Source: Lutispora sp. (GTDB taxonomy: Bacteria > Bacillota > Clostridia > Lutisporales > Lutisporaceae). Taken from it: DNA of 32,816 nt. Location of the stretch: positions 66,521 to 99,336 of the forward strand of contig JAQUTA010000001.1 in assembly GCA_028709965.1 (NCBI GenBank). The letters are read 5' to 3'. The notes under the pieces were generated by a model. It worked only from the letters and a program-made list of their open reading frames with translations. It had not been told where the DNA came from and made no database searches. The first letter of the stretch is position 1. Every line of letters starts with the position of its first letter. Below are positions 10,105-21,006 of this stretch, in pieces. Made by a program: the position numbers and the translations under genes.

Positions 10105-10931
10105 TAATCTGCTAAAGTAGCTTGTTTGATTACAAATACTTCTTCTAGTCTTTTAAAGTCAACAGAAGTTTTTATTTTAACAAGCTTTTGCAGCTTTCTT
10201 TCTTGTTTTTCAACACTTTCCACCTTACCGATGTATAGACCTTTATAAAAAGTGCTAAAATCAGAGGTGATGATATCATCCCCTTTAACTATGTCTGACT
10301 CAAGAGGCATGACTGCAATCAGCTCAGAATTGACATTTCCCGACACTATGCCTGTATCTCGGGTTCTATTTACAATAACACTTATGGAGCTTCGTTCGTC
10401 GATTATTGCCATTACTTTAGAATAATTGGAACCAACCTCTATTACTCTCCCTACCAAGCCTTGCCCTGTAATCACAGAGTCATTTACTTCTACATCATTT
10501 TTCATACCTTTATCTATAGTAAATATATCAAACCAATTCCCCGGATCCTTGCCTGTTATACTGGCTCCAATATATTCGTATTTTGGATTTGATTCCTTGA
10601 ATTCCAATAAATCTCTCAGCCTTTTGTTTTCTAATGCCATCTGATATAACTTTCTATTTTCCTCTTTGAGCTTTACAACTTCTTCTGTAAGGGTCTTATT
10701 ATCTTTTTTCAAGGTTTTTAATTCAAATAGAGTACCAAAGGTATTCTTAAAAAACTCTCCTGTTTTAAAGAATACCTTTTGCACAGGAGTTATTGCACTG
10801 CCAACAAAAGACTCAAATGTAGTAGGTCTTGTCCTACCTTTGGATGTAAAAGCTACTGTAATTATCAAGGCACAAGCGATAATTACAGTAATAACAGCCA
10901 ATTTATTTTTTAAAAACCTCATTTGGTTCAC
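10104..10931 (-). CDS. mreC: Rod shape-determining protein MreC
   Basis: N-terminal TM, coiled coil, then GLVGRVIEVGSNYSKVMAIIDERSSISVIVNRTRDTGIVSG. Confidence 0.95.
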   Translation of the reverse strand: MNQMRFLKNKLAVITVIIACALIITVAFTSKGRTRPTTFESFVGSAITPVQKVFFKTGEFFKNTFGTLFELKTLKKDNKTLTEEVVKLKEENRKLYQMALENKRLRDLLEFKESNPKYEYIGASITGKDPGNWFDIFTIDKGMKNDVEVNDSVITGQGLVGRVIEVGSNYSKVMAIIDERSSISVIVNRTRDTGIVSGNVNSELIAVMPLESDIVKGDDIITSDFSTFYKGLYIGKVESVEKQERKLQKLVKIKTSVDFKRLEEVFVIKQATLAD

Positions 10932-10940
10932 ACTCCAAAG

Positions 10941-11972
<1,032 letters not shown>

Positions 11973-11992
11973 TTATTATTTTTCCTCCTTGG

Positions 11993-12697
11993 TCAGAAAA
12001 GATTTTTTTCTTTTAAACTTACATAAATTCCATTTCCTATTATTATATGATCATAAAGTTCGATGCCTAGTATTTTGCCTGCTTCTGATATTCTTTTAGT
12101 TATATCTATATCATCCTTACTGGGACTCGGATCTCCGCTGGGATGATTATGAGCCAATATTATTGCAGCACTTGATTTTTTTACTGCAGGAATGAACACT
12201 TCTCTGGGGTGTGCTAAAGAGGAGCTTAAACTGCCAATTGAAATTTCTTCTATACTCATGACTTTACATTTAACATTCAAAAGTATTACTTTCATATGCT
12301 CTTTATTGAGATATCTCATCTCTTCCATCAATATATCTGCAGCATCTTTGGGACATCGAATAAAAGTATCGTCTTCAGCCCCATACTGAGATATTCTCTT
12401 GCCCAGCTCCGCAGCTGCCATAAGCTGGGTTGCTTTGGCTAATCCAATGCCATTGATTTTGCTTAATTCTTCTACAGAAGTATCTGTAAGAAATCTCAAG
12501 CCATTATGCTCTGATAAAATTTTGTAAGCCATGGATAAAACGTTTTGATTTTTTATTCCAGTCCTTAGTATTATTGCCAATAATTCTGCATTTGATAACG
12601 CCTTTGGTCCTTTTTTAAACATTTTTTCCCTAGGTCTTTCACTTTCAGGCAGTTCAGAAATGGTTATATTCTTCACAGCATCCTTCACAATATCCAC
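11993..12697 (-). CDS. radC: RadC / JAB domain protein
   Basis: ELPESERPREKMFKKGPKALSNAELLAIILRTG and JAMM-like AHNHPSGDPSPSKDD. Confidence 0.96.
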   Translation of the reverse strand: MDIVKDAVKNITISELPESERPREKMFKKGPKALSNAELLAIILRTGIKNQNVLSMAYKILSEHNGLRFLTDTSVEELSKINGIGLAKATQLMAAAELGKRISQYGAEDDTFIRCPKDAADILMEEMRYLNKEHMKVILLNVKCKVMSIEEISIGSLSSSLAHPREVFIPAVKKSSAAIILAHNHPSGDPSPSKDDIDITKRISEAGKILGIELYDHIIIGNGIYVSLKEKNLF

Positions 12698-12708
12698 TCC
12701 CTAATAAA

Positions 12709-13281
12709 TTATTGGAGTATTTCATACCCTAATTTTTGAAGCATGGTAGATAACTTGTATACCGGAAGCCCAACAACATTAAAATAACAACCTTCTATTC
12801 TTTGTACTAATAATGAGCCCAAACCTTGAATGGCATATGCTCCAGCCTTATCCCAAACTTCTCCCGAGTTAACATAAGCTTCTATTTCTTTTTCAGAAAT
12901 ATCCTTGAATTTCACGAAGGTTTCTTCGTAATCAGTAGTTATGCTCATTTTGGGCGTTTGTATTACAGATATGCCGGTTATAACGCTATGTGTTGATCCA
13001 CTAAGCTTTCTAAGCATGCTTGCCGCATCATCCTTGTTTTTTGGCTTGCCCATTATCTCATCTTTATATACTATTGTATCTGCTCCTATAACTAAGGCTC
13101 TTCCCTTTATATTATTGGCAATACTCTTTGCCTTATTCTTCGCAAAAAGCATCACAAGCTCATGAGGTTCTATATCTGCAGCCTTTTCTTCATAATTCGA
13201 AGGTATGACTTCATATTGCACCCCTAATTGTGATAGTATCTCTCTTCTCCTAGGAGAGTTAGAAGCTAGTATAATTCGCAT
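12709..13281 (-). CDS. maf: Maf family nucleoside triphosphate pyrophosphatase
   Basis: IILASNSPRRREILSQLG, GADTIVYKDEIMGKPKNKDDAASMLRKLSGSTHSVITGI. Confidence 0.95.
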   Translation of the reverse strand: MRIILASNSPRRREILSQLGVQYEVIPSNYEEKAADIEPHELVMLFAKNKAKSIANNIKGRALVIGADTIVYKDEIMGKPKNKDDAASMLRKLSGSTHSVITGISVIQTPKMSITTDYEETFVKFKDISEKEIEAYVNSGEVWDKAGAYAIQGLGSLLVQRIEGCYFNVVGLPVYKLSTMLQKLGYEILQ

Positions 13282-13291
13282 ATATTTTCAC

Positions 13292-13543
13292 CTACATTTT
13301 TCGAAAGACTAATACTGAAATTATTATACCCAGTATTGAAAACATATTGACGTTAAAAGTAAGACCAAAGGTAAGTTTAAGAATCCTTAAGTCATAAGTA
13401 TGGGGACTTACTCCTAGATTATATCCAAATTTGAGAGCAGGAATTAGATTCCCTAACAATTCTCCTACAAATCCTCCTACAACGACACCGCATATTAGTA
13501 TAAGAAGTAATACCCAGCCGTTTCTTCTTGTATTTCTCACCAT
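13292..13543 (-). CDS. DUF4321 domain small membrane protein
   Basis: 83 aa, two hydrophobic segments, GGFVGELLGNLIPALKFG...DLRILKLTFGLTFNVNMFSILGIIISVLVFRKM; upstream of maf as is common in clostridia. Confidence 0.75.
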   Translation of the reverse strand: MVRNTRRNGWVLLLILICGVVVGGFVGELLGNLIPALKFGYNLGVSPHTYDLRILKLTFGLTFNVNMFSILGIIISVLVFRKM

Positions 13544-13673
13544 AAAAGCACCCCTTACTTAAACTTATTTATATAATACGATGTTTTCTTATAAATTCGG
13601 TCAAAATCTCCTATTACAGTTTATCATTTATAAATCATAACTTCAATGAATAATGCTCTTTGCAAAACTATGG

Positions 13674-13699
13674 AAAAAGCGGATACAACCGTATCCGCC
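13674..13699 (-). terminator. Rho-independent terminator of the rnf operon
   Basis: Minus strand GCGGATAC-GGTT-GTATCCGC followed by TTTTT; perfect 8-bp stem just after the rnfB stop. Confidence 0.88.
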
Positions 13700-13716
13700 A
13701 CCTTCAACCCTTTATT

Positions 13717-14694
13717 CTACTTCATTTCAATACATTTCTTAGGACATTTTATTGCACATTGGCCGCAGCCTGTGCATTTATCTTCTAAGACTTTATGCTT
13801 TTGTTTTAGTTCACCCTCAATTGCTTCAAATTTGCAAGTTTTCTTGCATATTGTACAGCCTATGCATTCTTCTTCATCTATGAAAGCTTTCTTTCTATTA
13901 GTGAAATCTGCATATATAGTTTTTGTGGGGCATACCTCTGCGCAAACCATACAGTTAGTGCATTTGCTATAGTCAATTTTAGTCAGATTATTTTCGAAAG
14001 TCATGGCATCAAATTGGCAAGCTTTAACACATTTCTGACATCCTATGCAGCCTACTTTGCAAACCTCAACCACGGCTTTGCCTTTATCAGTGTTTTTACA
14101 CAAAACTCTTACCTGTCTTGATATAGGTACCAACTCTATAATATGCTTAGGGCATGCTTCAATACACTTTTTGCAAGCAGTGCATTTTTCATCATCCACC
14201 ACTGCCACACCATTTACCACATGTATTGCATCAAAGGGACATACTCTCACACAGGTTCCTAAACCGGTGCAGCCGAATCTACAGCTTTTGCTGCCTCCAG
14301 CCAACATCTCTGCTGCCTTACAATCCAAGATACCCTGATATTCGTATTTTTCCTTTGCATTATCACAATCGCCGCCGCAAATTACTCTTGCAACCATTCT
14401 CTCAGTTTCATCTGCGGTAACTCCCATTATTTCAGCTACTTTTTTAGCCAGTTCGGCGCCACCAACTGGGCAGGCATTGACTAGAGCCTCTCCTTTAACA
14501 ATGGCATCTGCTAAAGCATCACATCCTGCATATCCGCATCCACCACAATTTGCACCGGGCAAAGCGAACCTGACTTCCTCCACCTTTGGGTCTGCCTCTA
14601 CAGCAAATTTTTTTGAGGCATAGGCCAACACTATACCAAAAAGTATTGCAAGCCCCCCAAGAGTAACTATCGGCCATAACAAATCATTTATCAA
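13717..14694 (-). CDS. rnfB: Rnf complex subunit RnfB (ferredoxin-accepting Fe-S protein)
   Basis: N-terminal TM, CGGCGYAGCDALADAIVKGE 4Fe-4S domain, then several CxxCxxCxxxC-type motifs. TTG start assumed from an AGAGGTG ribosome-binding site. Confidence 0.95.
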   Translation of the reverse strand: MINDLLWPIVTLGGLAILFGIVLAYASKKFAVEADPKVEEVRFALPGANCGGCGYAGCDALADAIVKGEALVNACPVGGAELAKKVAEIMGVTADETERMVARVICGGDCDNAKEKYEYQGILDCKAAEMLAGGSKSCRFGCTGLGTCVRVCPFDAIHVVNGVAVVDDEKCTACKKCIEACPKHIIELVPISRQVRVLCKNTDKGKAVVEVCKVGCIGCQKCVKACQFDAMTFENNLTKIDYSKCTNCMVCAEVCPTKTIYADFTNRKKAFIDEEECIGCTICKKTCKFEAIEGELKQKHKVLEDKCTGCGQCAIKCPKKCIEMK

Positions 14695-14725
14695 GGCAAT
14701 TTCACCTCTTTCTAAAGTATACTCA

Positions 14726-15298
14726 TTACAGCAAGCCGCTAAAGCCGAAGAAGGCTATTGACAGCAAGCTGGCAGTAATAAGAGCTATGGGGAAGCCATC
14801 CAAAGCCTTTGGATATGGAGATGTTTCAAGTCTTTCTCTGACACCTGCAAATAATACAATTGCAAGAGTAAAGCCTAGCGCTCCTCCCACACCGTTTATT
14901 AAAGTCTCAACCAAATTATAATTGCTCTCAATATTTAATATAGCAACACCTAAAACAGCGCAGTTGGTTGTTATCAATGGAAGATAAACACCTAATGCCT
15001 GATATAGTGTTGGACTTGTCTTTTTTAGTACCATCTCAACAAATTGCACGAGACCTGCGATTACCAAAATAAAAGCTGCTGTCTGTAAATATGCAATTCC
15101 TAACTTGACTAGTATAAAATATTGTACCATCCAAGTCATAACTGAAGCCAACGCCATAACGAATGTTACTGCTAAACCCATACCAAGAGCTGTCTCAACC
15201 TTTTTGGAAACGCCAAGGAACGGGCATATTCCTAAAAACCTAGAGAGAACAAAGTTATTAACGAATATTGCGCTCAACATTATTACTATAAGTTTCAT
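14726..15298 (-). CDS. rnfA: Rnf complex subunit RnfA
   Basis: [38 protein letters not shown]...[12 protein letters not shown]. Confidence 0.96.
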   Translation of the reverse strand: MKLIVIMLSAIFVNNFVLSRFLGICPFLGVSKKVETALGMGLAVTFVMALASVMTWMVQYFILVKLGIAYLQTAAFILVIAGLVQFVEMVLKKTSPTLYQALGVYLPLITTNCAVLGVAILNIESNYNLVETLINGVGGALGFTLAIVLFAGVRERLETSPYPKALDGFPIALITASLLSIAFFGFSGLL

Positions 15299-15313
15299 AT
15301 AATCGTCCCCTCC

Positions 15314-15907
15314 CTATGCCTTTTTTGCTGTAAGCTTATTTACCAATGCAATGCTCAAGCCAAATATTAAAAAGCCTCCCGGCGGTAAAATCAAAATCAG
15401 TGCCGGTTCGAAACCTGCTCCGAACAAAGTCTTACCAAGAAATGTACCTGCTCCTAATATTTCTCTTATGGAGCTCATAAAAGTAAGAGCTAAAGTAAAA
15501 CCAATACCCATTCCAAGACCATCCATTATTGAATTTAATGGTGGATTTTTGGATGCAAAGGATTCTGCTCTTGCAAGTATTATGCAGTTAACAACAATCA
15601 AAGGAATAAATATTCCCAATGCACTGTCCAATGCAGGAGAAAAGGCTTTTATCAGCATTTCAACCGCTCCAACGAAGGTAGCAATAACCACAACATAAAT
15701 AGGTATTCTAACCTCGCTGGGAACTATTTTATTTATCAAAGATATTATAAGATTGGAACCGATGAGAACTGCAGTAGCAGCAATACCCATTCCTATACCG
15801 TTAAATACGGCGGTAGTTACAGCCATAGTAGGGCATGTTCCTAGAACCAATCTAAAAGTCGGGTTTTCTTTAACTATTCCGTTTGTAAAATCCTTCCACA
15901 ATTTCAT
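15314..15907 (-). CDS. rnfE: Rnf complex subunit RnfE
   Basis: GIVKENPTFRLVLGTCPTMAVTTAVFNGIGMG...IPLIVVNCIILARAESFASKN. Start set at the ATG following GGAGGTG. Confidence 0.95.
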   Translation of the reverse strand: MKLWKDFTNGIVKENPTFRLVLGTCPTMAVTTAVFNGIGMGIAATAVLIGSNLIISLINKIVPSEVRIPIYVVVIATFVGAVEMLIKAFSPALDSALGIFIPLIVVNCIILARAESFASKNPPLNSIMDGLGMGIGFTLALTFMSSIREILGAGTFLGKTLFGAGFEPALILILPPGGFLIFGLSIALVNKLTAKKA

Positions 15908-15928
15908 TTCTTTCACCTCCAAAATACT

Positions 15929-16513
15929 TTATTTGCCGGATAATTCTTTCGCCAGATTGAGTGCCTGATTCACACCTTTTGTCACAGCACTTGACGTTAT
16001 TGTAGCACCGGCAATAGCAACTATTTCATTATCTTTTGGAGTACCATTTTTTATTACTTTAACGCCATCAGTCCAATTTTTCATATTGAATTGTTCTTGA
16101 AATCTAGGGGTGGTTGCATTTTTGCCAAGTCCTGGAGTTTCGCCATTTTTACCAACCTTTATACCTGAAACCTTACCTTCACTGTCAACACCCACCATTA
16201 CTTCTACCTCTCCGCCATAACCTTTAGGCGCGATCTTAATAGCATACCCAATGATGTTGCCATCGGATTTTGCTTCATAAACTTCCCTAATACTGTCATA
16301 ACCTGCATTGGACAAAATCTCCGAAACTTTATCTTCTTCGATTTTCTCAAAATCTTTAGATTGAGGCATTACGCTTCTTCTAGCCTCATCATTTGCTTTA
16401 ACAGCTTGCTCTGCAATTTTGTCCTCAGTGATATAATTTGTTGCACCTAAAACTGCTCCTGCAATAACACAAACAATCAAAAGCACTCCTGTTAGTCTAA
16501 CATAATCACGCAC
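15929..16513 (-). CDS. rnfG: Rnf complex subunit RnfG (FMN-binding)
   Basis: N-terminal TM, GVDSEGKVSGIKVGKNGETPGLG, flavinylation-type IAGATITSSAV. Confidence 0.94.
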   Translation of the reverse strand: MRDYVRLTGVLLIVCVIAGAVLGATNYITEDKIAEQAVKANDEARRSVMPQSKDFEKIEEDKVSEILSNAGYDSIREVYEAKSDGNIIGYAIKIAPKGYGGEVEVMVGVDSEGKVSGIKVGKNGETPGLGKNATTPRFQEQFNMKNWTDGVKVIKNGTPKDNEIVAIAGATITSSAVTKGVNQALNLAKELSGK

Positions 16514-17465
16514 TTTTCTTCACCTCCCCAAATTTCTTGGGCATGGTATATCTATCTATCAAAGGAGTTGCAACATTCATCAAAAGTATTGAGTATGAAA
16601 CCCCCTCTGGATATGCTCCAAAAAATCTGATCAATACAGTCAGAATACCTGCTCCGATTCCCATAGCGATTTGACCTTTTGCAGTCATTGGGCTTGAGGC
16701 ATAATCAGTCGCCATAAAAAATGCACCTAAGAATAAACCGCCTGCTAATATATGGTAAACTGCATAGTATGGGCTAAATCCTCCAATAATAAAAGCTAAA
16801 ATACCTACTGTTCCTATATAAACTAAGGGTATTCTTATGCTAATTACTCCCCTATATATAAGGTATAGACCACCTATCAATAAAGCCAGAGCAGAGGTCT
16901 CTCCTATACATCCGCCTATATTGCCGATAAACATATTCCAAATAGAAGGCAATGCTTGTCCTGCCACGCCTTCTTTTAACAATGCCAATGGAGTTGCTGC
17001 ACTGACAGCATCAACGCCAGGTGCTAAGAAAGCTGATGAAGTCATTCTAACCGGCCAAGAAGCTAAAAGCATTGCTCTTGCAGCCAAAGCAGGATTCATA
17101 AAATTATGACCCAAGCCTCCAAAACAGTGTTTAACTATTGCTATAGCAAAAATTGATCCAATAGCAACCAACCACCAAGGTGCAGTAGAGGGAACATTGA
17201 AAGCCAAAAGCAAGCCTGTAACCACTGCGCTTAAATCATTAATAGTTACCGGTCTTTTCATCACTTTTTGCATTGCTATTTCCGCCCCTACTGCGGACAC
17301 AATAGCAACCAAAGTTACCATTATAACGTTCATTCCAAAGTAAAATACACCCGCAAATAATGCAGGCATTAATGCTATTATAACGTCCAACATTACTCTT
17401 TGAGTAGTTTCTCCCGATCTTATATGAGGAGAAGAAGTTACTCTAAACATAGTACTATCCAACAT
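16506..17465 (-). CDS. rnfD: Rnf complex subunit RnfD
   Basis: VTSSPHIRSGETTQRVMLDVIIALMPALFAGV, flavinylation-type DAVSAATPLALLKEG. The track ORF starts at 17480, but its first codons contain GGGAGG, so the third in-frame ATG (17465) is more likely. Confidence 0.94.
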   Translation of the reverse strand: MLDSTMFRVTSSPHIRSGETTQRVMLDVIIALMPALFAGVFYFGMNVIMVTLVAIVSAVGAEIAMQKVMKRPVTINDLSAVVTGLLLAFNVPSTAPWWLVAIGSIFAIAIVKHCFGGLGHNFMNPALAARAMLLASWPVRMTSSAFLAPGVDAVSAATPLALLKEGVAGQALPSIWNMFIGNIGGCIGETSALALLIGGLYLIYRGVISIRIPLVYIGTVGILAFIIGGFSPYYAVYHILAGGLFLGAFFMATDYASSPMTAKGQIAMGIGAGILTVLIRFFGAYPEGVSYSILLMNVATPLIDRYTMPKKFGEVKKSA

Positions 17466-17476
17466 AATACCTCCCA

Positions 17477-18823
17477 TCACTTGGACTGCGCTTTTTTACG
17501 TTTGGCTAAAATCTCTCTCTTGGCAACCCTTATAGAATCCACTAAAGGCCGCTTTGCAGGGCATACAAAAGAGCAGGAGCCGCACTCTATGCAATCCATA
17601 GCATTTACTTCCTCAGCTTGATCAAACTTATCTAGTAGAGAGTAATTGCTTATATGCAAAGGCATAAGATTGATGGGACATACAGTAACGCACTTCCCAC
17701 ATCTGATGCAATTTGACGGTTCAGGCAGTTTTGCATCATCTTCTGTCAAAACCAGTATGCCTGATGTGCCTTTTATTACTGGAATATCTATAGAAAATTG
17801 AGCAATTCCCATCATTGGACCACCTGCAATTACTTTTCCAACATTCTCAGAAAATCCACCGCATTCGTTAATAACTTCTCTAAAGGATGTCCCAATCTTA
17901 ACCAATAAATTTTTAGGATTCTTTATCCCTTTACCTGTGACTGTTACGATTCTTTGAACCAAAGGCATTCCAATCATAATAGCATCTGCTACAGCAGCAG
18001 CAGTTCCCACATTATTTACTACAACACCTACATCTGCAGGCAATCCTCCAGAGGGAACCTCTCTCCCTGTGCAGGCATTTATCAATTGTTTCTCTGCTCC
18101 TTGGGGATATTTCGTCTTAAGTGCCACTACTTCGATGCCTTCTTCATTTTTTGCAGCATTATATACTGCTTCTAATGCATCAGGCTTATTGGTTTCTATC
18201 CCTATAAAACCTTTATTAACATTTAAAGCCTTCATTAATGCTTTGAGTCCGAACACCACAGCTTCTGGATTTTCCAGCATAAGTCTATGATCCGAAGTCA
18301 AATATGGTTCACATTCTGCTCCATTCAATATAACAGTATCTACTTTTTTCCCAGGAGGTAACGCCAATTTTACATGAGTAGGAAAAGTAGCTCCACCCAT
18401 ACCTACAATTCCTGCTTCCTTGATGATTTCCTTTATTTGTTCTGATGAAAGATCCTGGAGGTTTCCTTTTGGTATGATAGTATCTAATCGTGTGTCTTTC
18501 ATATCATTTTCTATAACGACACAATTTACTTTTGTTCCGCCAGAATAAAGTCTGGGCTCCACTGCCATCACTTTTCCAGATATACTAGAGTGTATTGGAG
18601 ATGATACAAAACCTTTAGGTTCACCTATTTTTTGCCCGACTTTTACTTCATCGCCAATTTTCACTATTGGCTCGCAAGGTGCACCGATATGCTGCTGCAT
18701 TGGTATTACAACAACGTTAGGAGACTTAGCCTTTATAATGGCTGATTTTTCCGTTGCTTCCTTACTGTGCGGCGGATGAGCTCCTCCTTTAAAGGAAAGC
18801 GTCCTGATATTCATTTTACTCAC
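17477..18823 (-). CDS. rnfC: Rnf complex subunit RnfC
   Basis: GGAHPPHSKEAT, VGMGGATFPTHVKLALP, NGAECEPYLTSDHRLM, two 4Fe-4S motifs CIRCGKCVTVCP and CIECGSCSFVCP. Confidence 0.96.
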   Translation of the reverse strand: MSKMNIRTLSFKGGAHPPHSKEATEKSAIIKAKSPNVVVIPMQQHIGAPCEPIVKIGDEVKVGQKIGEPKGFVSSPIHSSISGKVMAVEPRLYSGGTKVNCVVIENDMKDTRLDTIIPKGNLQDLSSEQIKEIIKEAGIVGMGGATFPTHVKLALPPGKKVDTVILNGAECEPYLTSDHRLMLENPEAVVFGLKALMKALNVNKGFIGIETNKPDALEAVYNAAKNEEGIEVVALKTKYPQGAEKQLINACTGREVPSGGLPADVGVVVNNVGTAAAVADAIMIGMPLVQRIVTVTGKGIKNPKNLLVKIGTSFREVINECGGFSENVGKVIAGGPMMGIAQFSIDIPVIKGTSGILVLTEDDAKLPEPSNCIRCGKCVTVCPINLMPLHISNYSLLDKFDQAEEVNAMDCIECGSCSFVCPAKRPLVDSIRVAKREILAKRKKAQSK

Positions 18824-18990
18824 CCCTTATATTATAACAAATTAACAAAAACTACGTTGCATTTCTAGAACAAACCCACAAATAGGTTTTATTCGACGCT
18901 ACTATATAAAATCCTTTCTAGCTAATAAAAAAACATAAATTTATTATTTCACAATAATATTACAAGCATTTACAGGTTTTTTTATTAATT

Positions 18991-19023
18991 ATTATAGCAT
19001 ATATTTTGAGTACTTAATAAGTA
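18991..19023 (-). promoter_or_regulatory. Candidate rnf operon promoter with palindrome at the -35 position
   Basis: Minus-strand extended -10 TGCTATAAT (18991-18999) and perfect odd palindrome TACTTATTAAGTA (19011-19023) covering the expected -35 position. Confidence 0.5.
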
Positions 19024-19120
19024 TAATACTCTGTTAACAAAAATTCAATCAATGTAAAAATATCCATAATGTTTCTATTTTATGGCGAGGATGAAGATAA
19101 TAATAGTATATATAGATGTA

Positions 19121-19155
19121 AAAGGTCGGCTGAGCCAAATGAGCCCTGCCGACCT
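19121..19155 (-). terminator. Rho-independent terminator after the HydB-like gene
   Basis: Minus strand AGGTCGGC-(17 nt)-GCCGACCT followed by TTTT; 8-bp perfect stem. Confidence 0.8.
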
Positions 19156-19173
19156 GTAAATATTAATGTAATA

Positions 19174-20967
19174 TTAACCTTTGGAAATTGCTTTAAAGGG
19201 GCATTTTTGCATACAAACACCGCATTTAATGCACTTTTCCTGATCAATGACATATGTTTCTTTTGGTTTGCCGGATATTGCTGTTGCCGGGCATTGCTTT
19301 GCACAAATTCCGCAGCCTTTACATTTTTCTTTTGAGATTGTGTATTGCAATAATGCCTGACATACTCCTGCAGGACATTTCTTATCTCTTATATGAGCTT
19401 CATACTCATCTCTGAAATATCTTAATGTCGATAAAATTGGATTAGGCGCAGTTTGTCCCAAAGCGCAAAGAGCGGAGTTTTTGATATTTTTGGCTAGGTT
19501 CTCTAGTTTATCAATATCCTCCATCTCACCTTGACCTTTTGTAATCTTATCCAATATTTCAAGCATTCTCTTTGTGCCCTCTCTGCAAGGCGTACATTTG
19601 CCGCAGGATTCATCACAGGTAAATTCCAAGAAGAATCTAGCTATGTCAACCATACAGTTATCTTCATCCATAACAATAAGTCCGCCGGATCCCATCATGG
19701 AACCAAGAGCAATAAGATTATCATAGTCTATTGGCACATCAAGCTTGGATTCAGGTATACAGCCGCCTGATGGTCCGCCTGTCTGAGCTGCCTTAAAAGC
19801 CTTACCATTTGGACAGCCTCCACCTATTTCATATATGATTTCTCTCATAGTAGTACCCATGGGAACCTCAACCAAACCTGTATGATTAATCTTTCCACCT
19901 AGTGCAAACACCTTAGTACCTTTTGATTTTTCTGTTCCCATGGAAGTAAACCATTCGGGACCTTCATTTATTATTGTGCAAACATTGGCGTAGGTTTCAA
20001 CGTTATTGAGTATAGTAGGCTTCCCAAATAAACCTTTATTTGCGGGGAAAGGAGGTCTTGGCCTTGGCATTCCTCTTTGACCTTCTATAGAGGCTATTAA
20101 AGCTGTCTCTTCGCCGCATACAAAAGCTCCTGCTCCAAGCCTTATCTCTATATCAAAGCTAAAATCTGTCCCTAGAATATTCTTTCCTAACAAACCATAA
20201 GCCCTTGCTTGGCTAATTGCAATACCTAGACGTTTAACTGCTATCGGGTATTCAGCCCTAACATAAATATAACCTTGGTTTCCTCCAATAGCATAACCAG
20301 CTATTGTCATAGCTTCCAATACTGCATGGGGATCACCTTCCAGGACGCTTCTATCCATGAAGGCACCCGGATCACCTTCGTCTGCATTACAGCATACATA
20401 CTTTTCATTGCCTGGTGCTGCTGCAGCGAAACTCCATTTCATTCCTGTAGGGAATCCGGCACCCCCTCTTCCTCTGAGAGCTGATTGCTTTATAATGTCA
20501 ATAACTTCTTGAGGCTTTAATTCTGTTAAGCATTTTGTCAAAGCCTTATATCCATCAAAAGCGATATATTCATCAATATTCTCTGGGTTTATTACACCAC
20601 AGTTTCTAAGTGCAACTCTGTGCTGCTTTTTATAAAAATTTACTTCATTTATTGATTTTATTCTATCTTCTGTAACAGTTTCAGCATAGAGTAGTCTTTT
20701 TACAACTCTACCTTTAACTAGATGCTCCTTAACAATTTCTTCTACATCTTCCGGTTTGACCATGCTGTAGAAAGAAGCTTCCGGATATATGATTACTATT
20801 GGTCCCAGTGCGCACAACCCAAAGCAGCCTGTCCTCTCAACAATTACTTCATTCTGAAGACCATGAGCTTTTATGTGTTCTTCAAAGTTTTTTGCTATCT
20901 GCTCCGAGTTAGAAGATGAACAGCCGGTTCCCCTGCAAATCATGATATGGGAGCGATACATTTTCAT
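19174..20967 (-). CDS. NuoF/HydB-like NADH-binding flavo-iron-sulfur subunit of a soluble (bifurcating-type) hydrogenase or related complex
   Basis: N-terminal thioredoxin-like 2Fe-2S (CRGTGC...GCFGLC), FMN/NADH domain GRGGAGFPTGMKWSF and NADEGDPGAFMDRSVLEGDPHAV, CGKCTPCREG cluster, C-terminal 2x4Fe-4S (CKGCGICAKQCP, CIKCGVCMQKCP). Confidence 0.93.
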   Translation of the reverse strand: MKMYRSHIMICRGTGCSSSNSEQIAKNFEEHIKAHGLQNEVIVERTGCFGLCALGPIVIIYPEASFYSMVKPEDVEEIVKEHLVKGRVVKRLLYAETVTEDRIKSINEVNFYKKQHRVALRNCGVINPENIDEYIAFDGYKALTKCLTELKPQEVIDIIKQSALRGRGGAGFPTGMKWSFAAAAPGNEKYVCCNADEGDPGAFMDRSVLEGDPHAVLEAMTIAGYAIGGNQGYIYVRAEYPIAVKRLGIAISQARAYGLLGKNILGTDFSFDIEIRLGAGAFVCGEETALIASIEGQRGMPRPRPPFPANKGLFGKPTILNNVETYANVCTIINEGPEWFTSMGTEKSKGTKVFALGGKINHTGLVEVPMGTTMREIIYEIGGGCPNGKAFKAAQTGGPSGGCIPESKLDVPIDYDNLIALGSMMGSGGLIVMDEDNCMVDIARFFLEFTCDESCGKCTPCREGTKRMLEILDKITKGQGEMEDIDKLENLAKNIKNSALCALGQTAPNPILSTLRYFRDEYEAHIRDKKCPAGVCQALLQYTISKEKCKGCGICAKQCPATAISGKPKETYVIDQEKCIKCGVCMQKCPFKAISKG

Positions 20968-21006
20968 TACACAATACCTCCTAATTGTTACTAACCATAT
21001 ATTTAT

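Noticed and set aside
18838-18856. Possible Rex site TTGTTAATTTGTTATAA just upstream of rnfC
   Set aside because: Only the left half fits the consensus; AT-rich sequence gives such half-sites by chance.
18824-19000. Riboswitch in the rnf leader
   Set aside because: No recognisable conserved riboswitch core; only short AT-rich hairpins.
19080-19304. Minus-strand 74 aa ORF overlapping the 3' end of the HydB-like gene
   Set aside because: Out-of-frame overlap with the conserved C-terminal ferredoxin domain, runs through the terminator, no recognisable motif.
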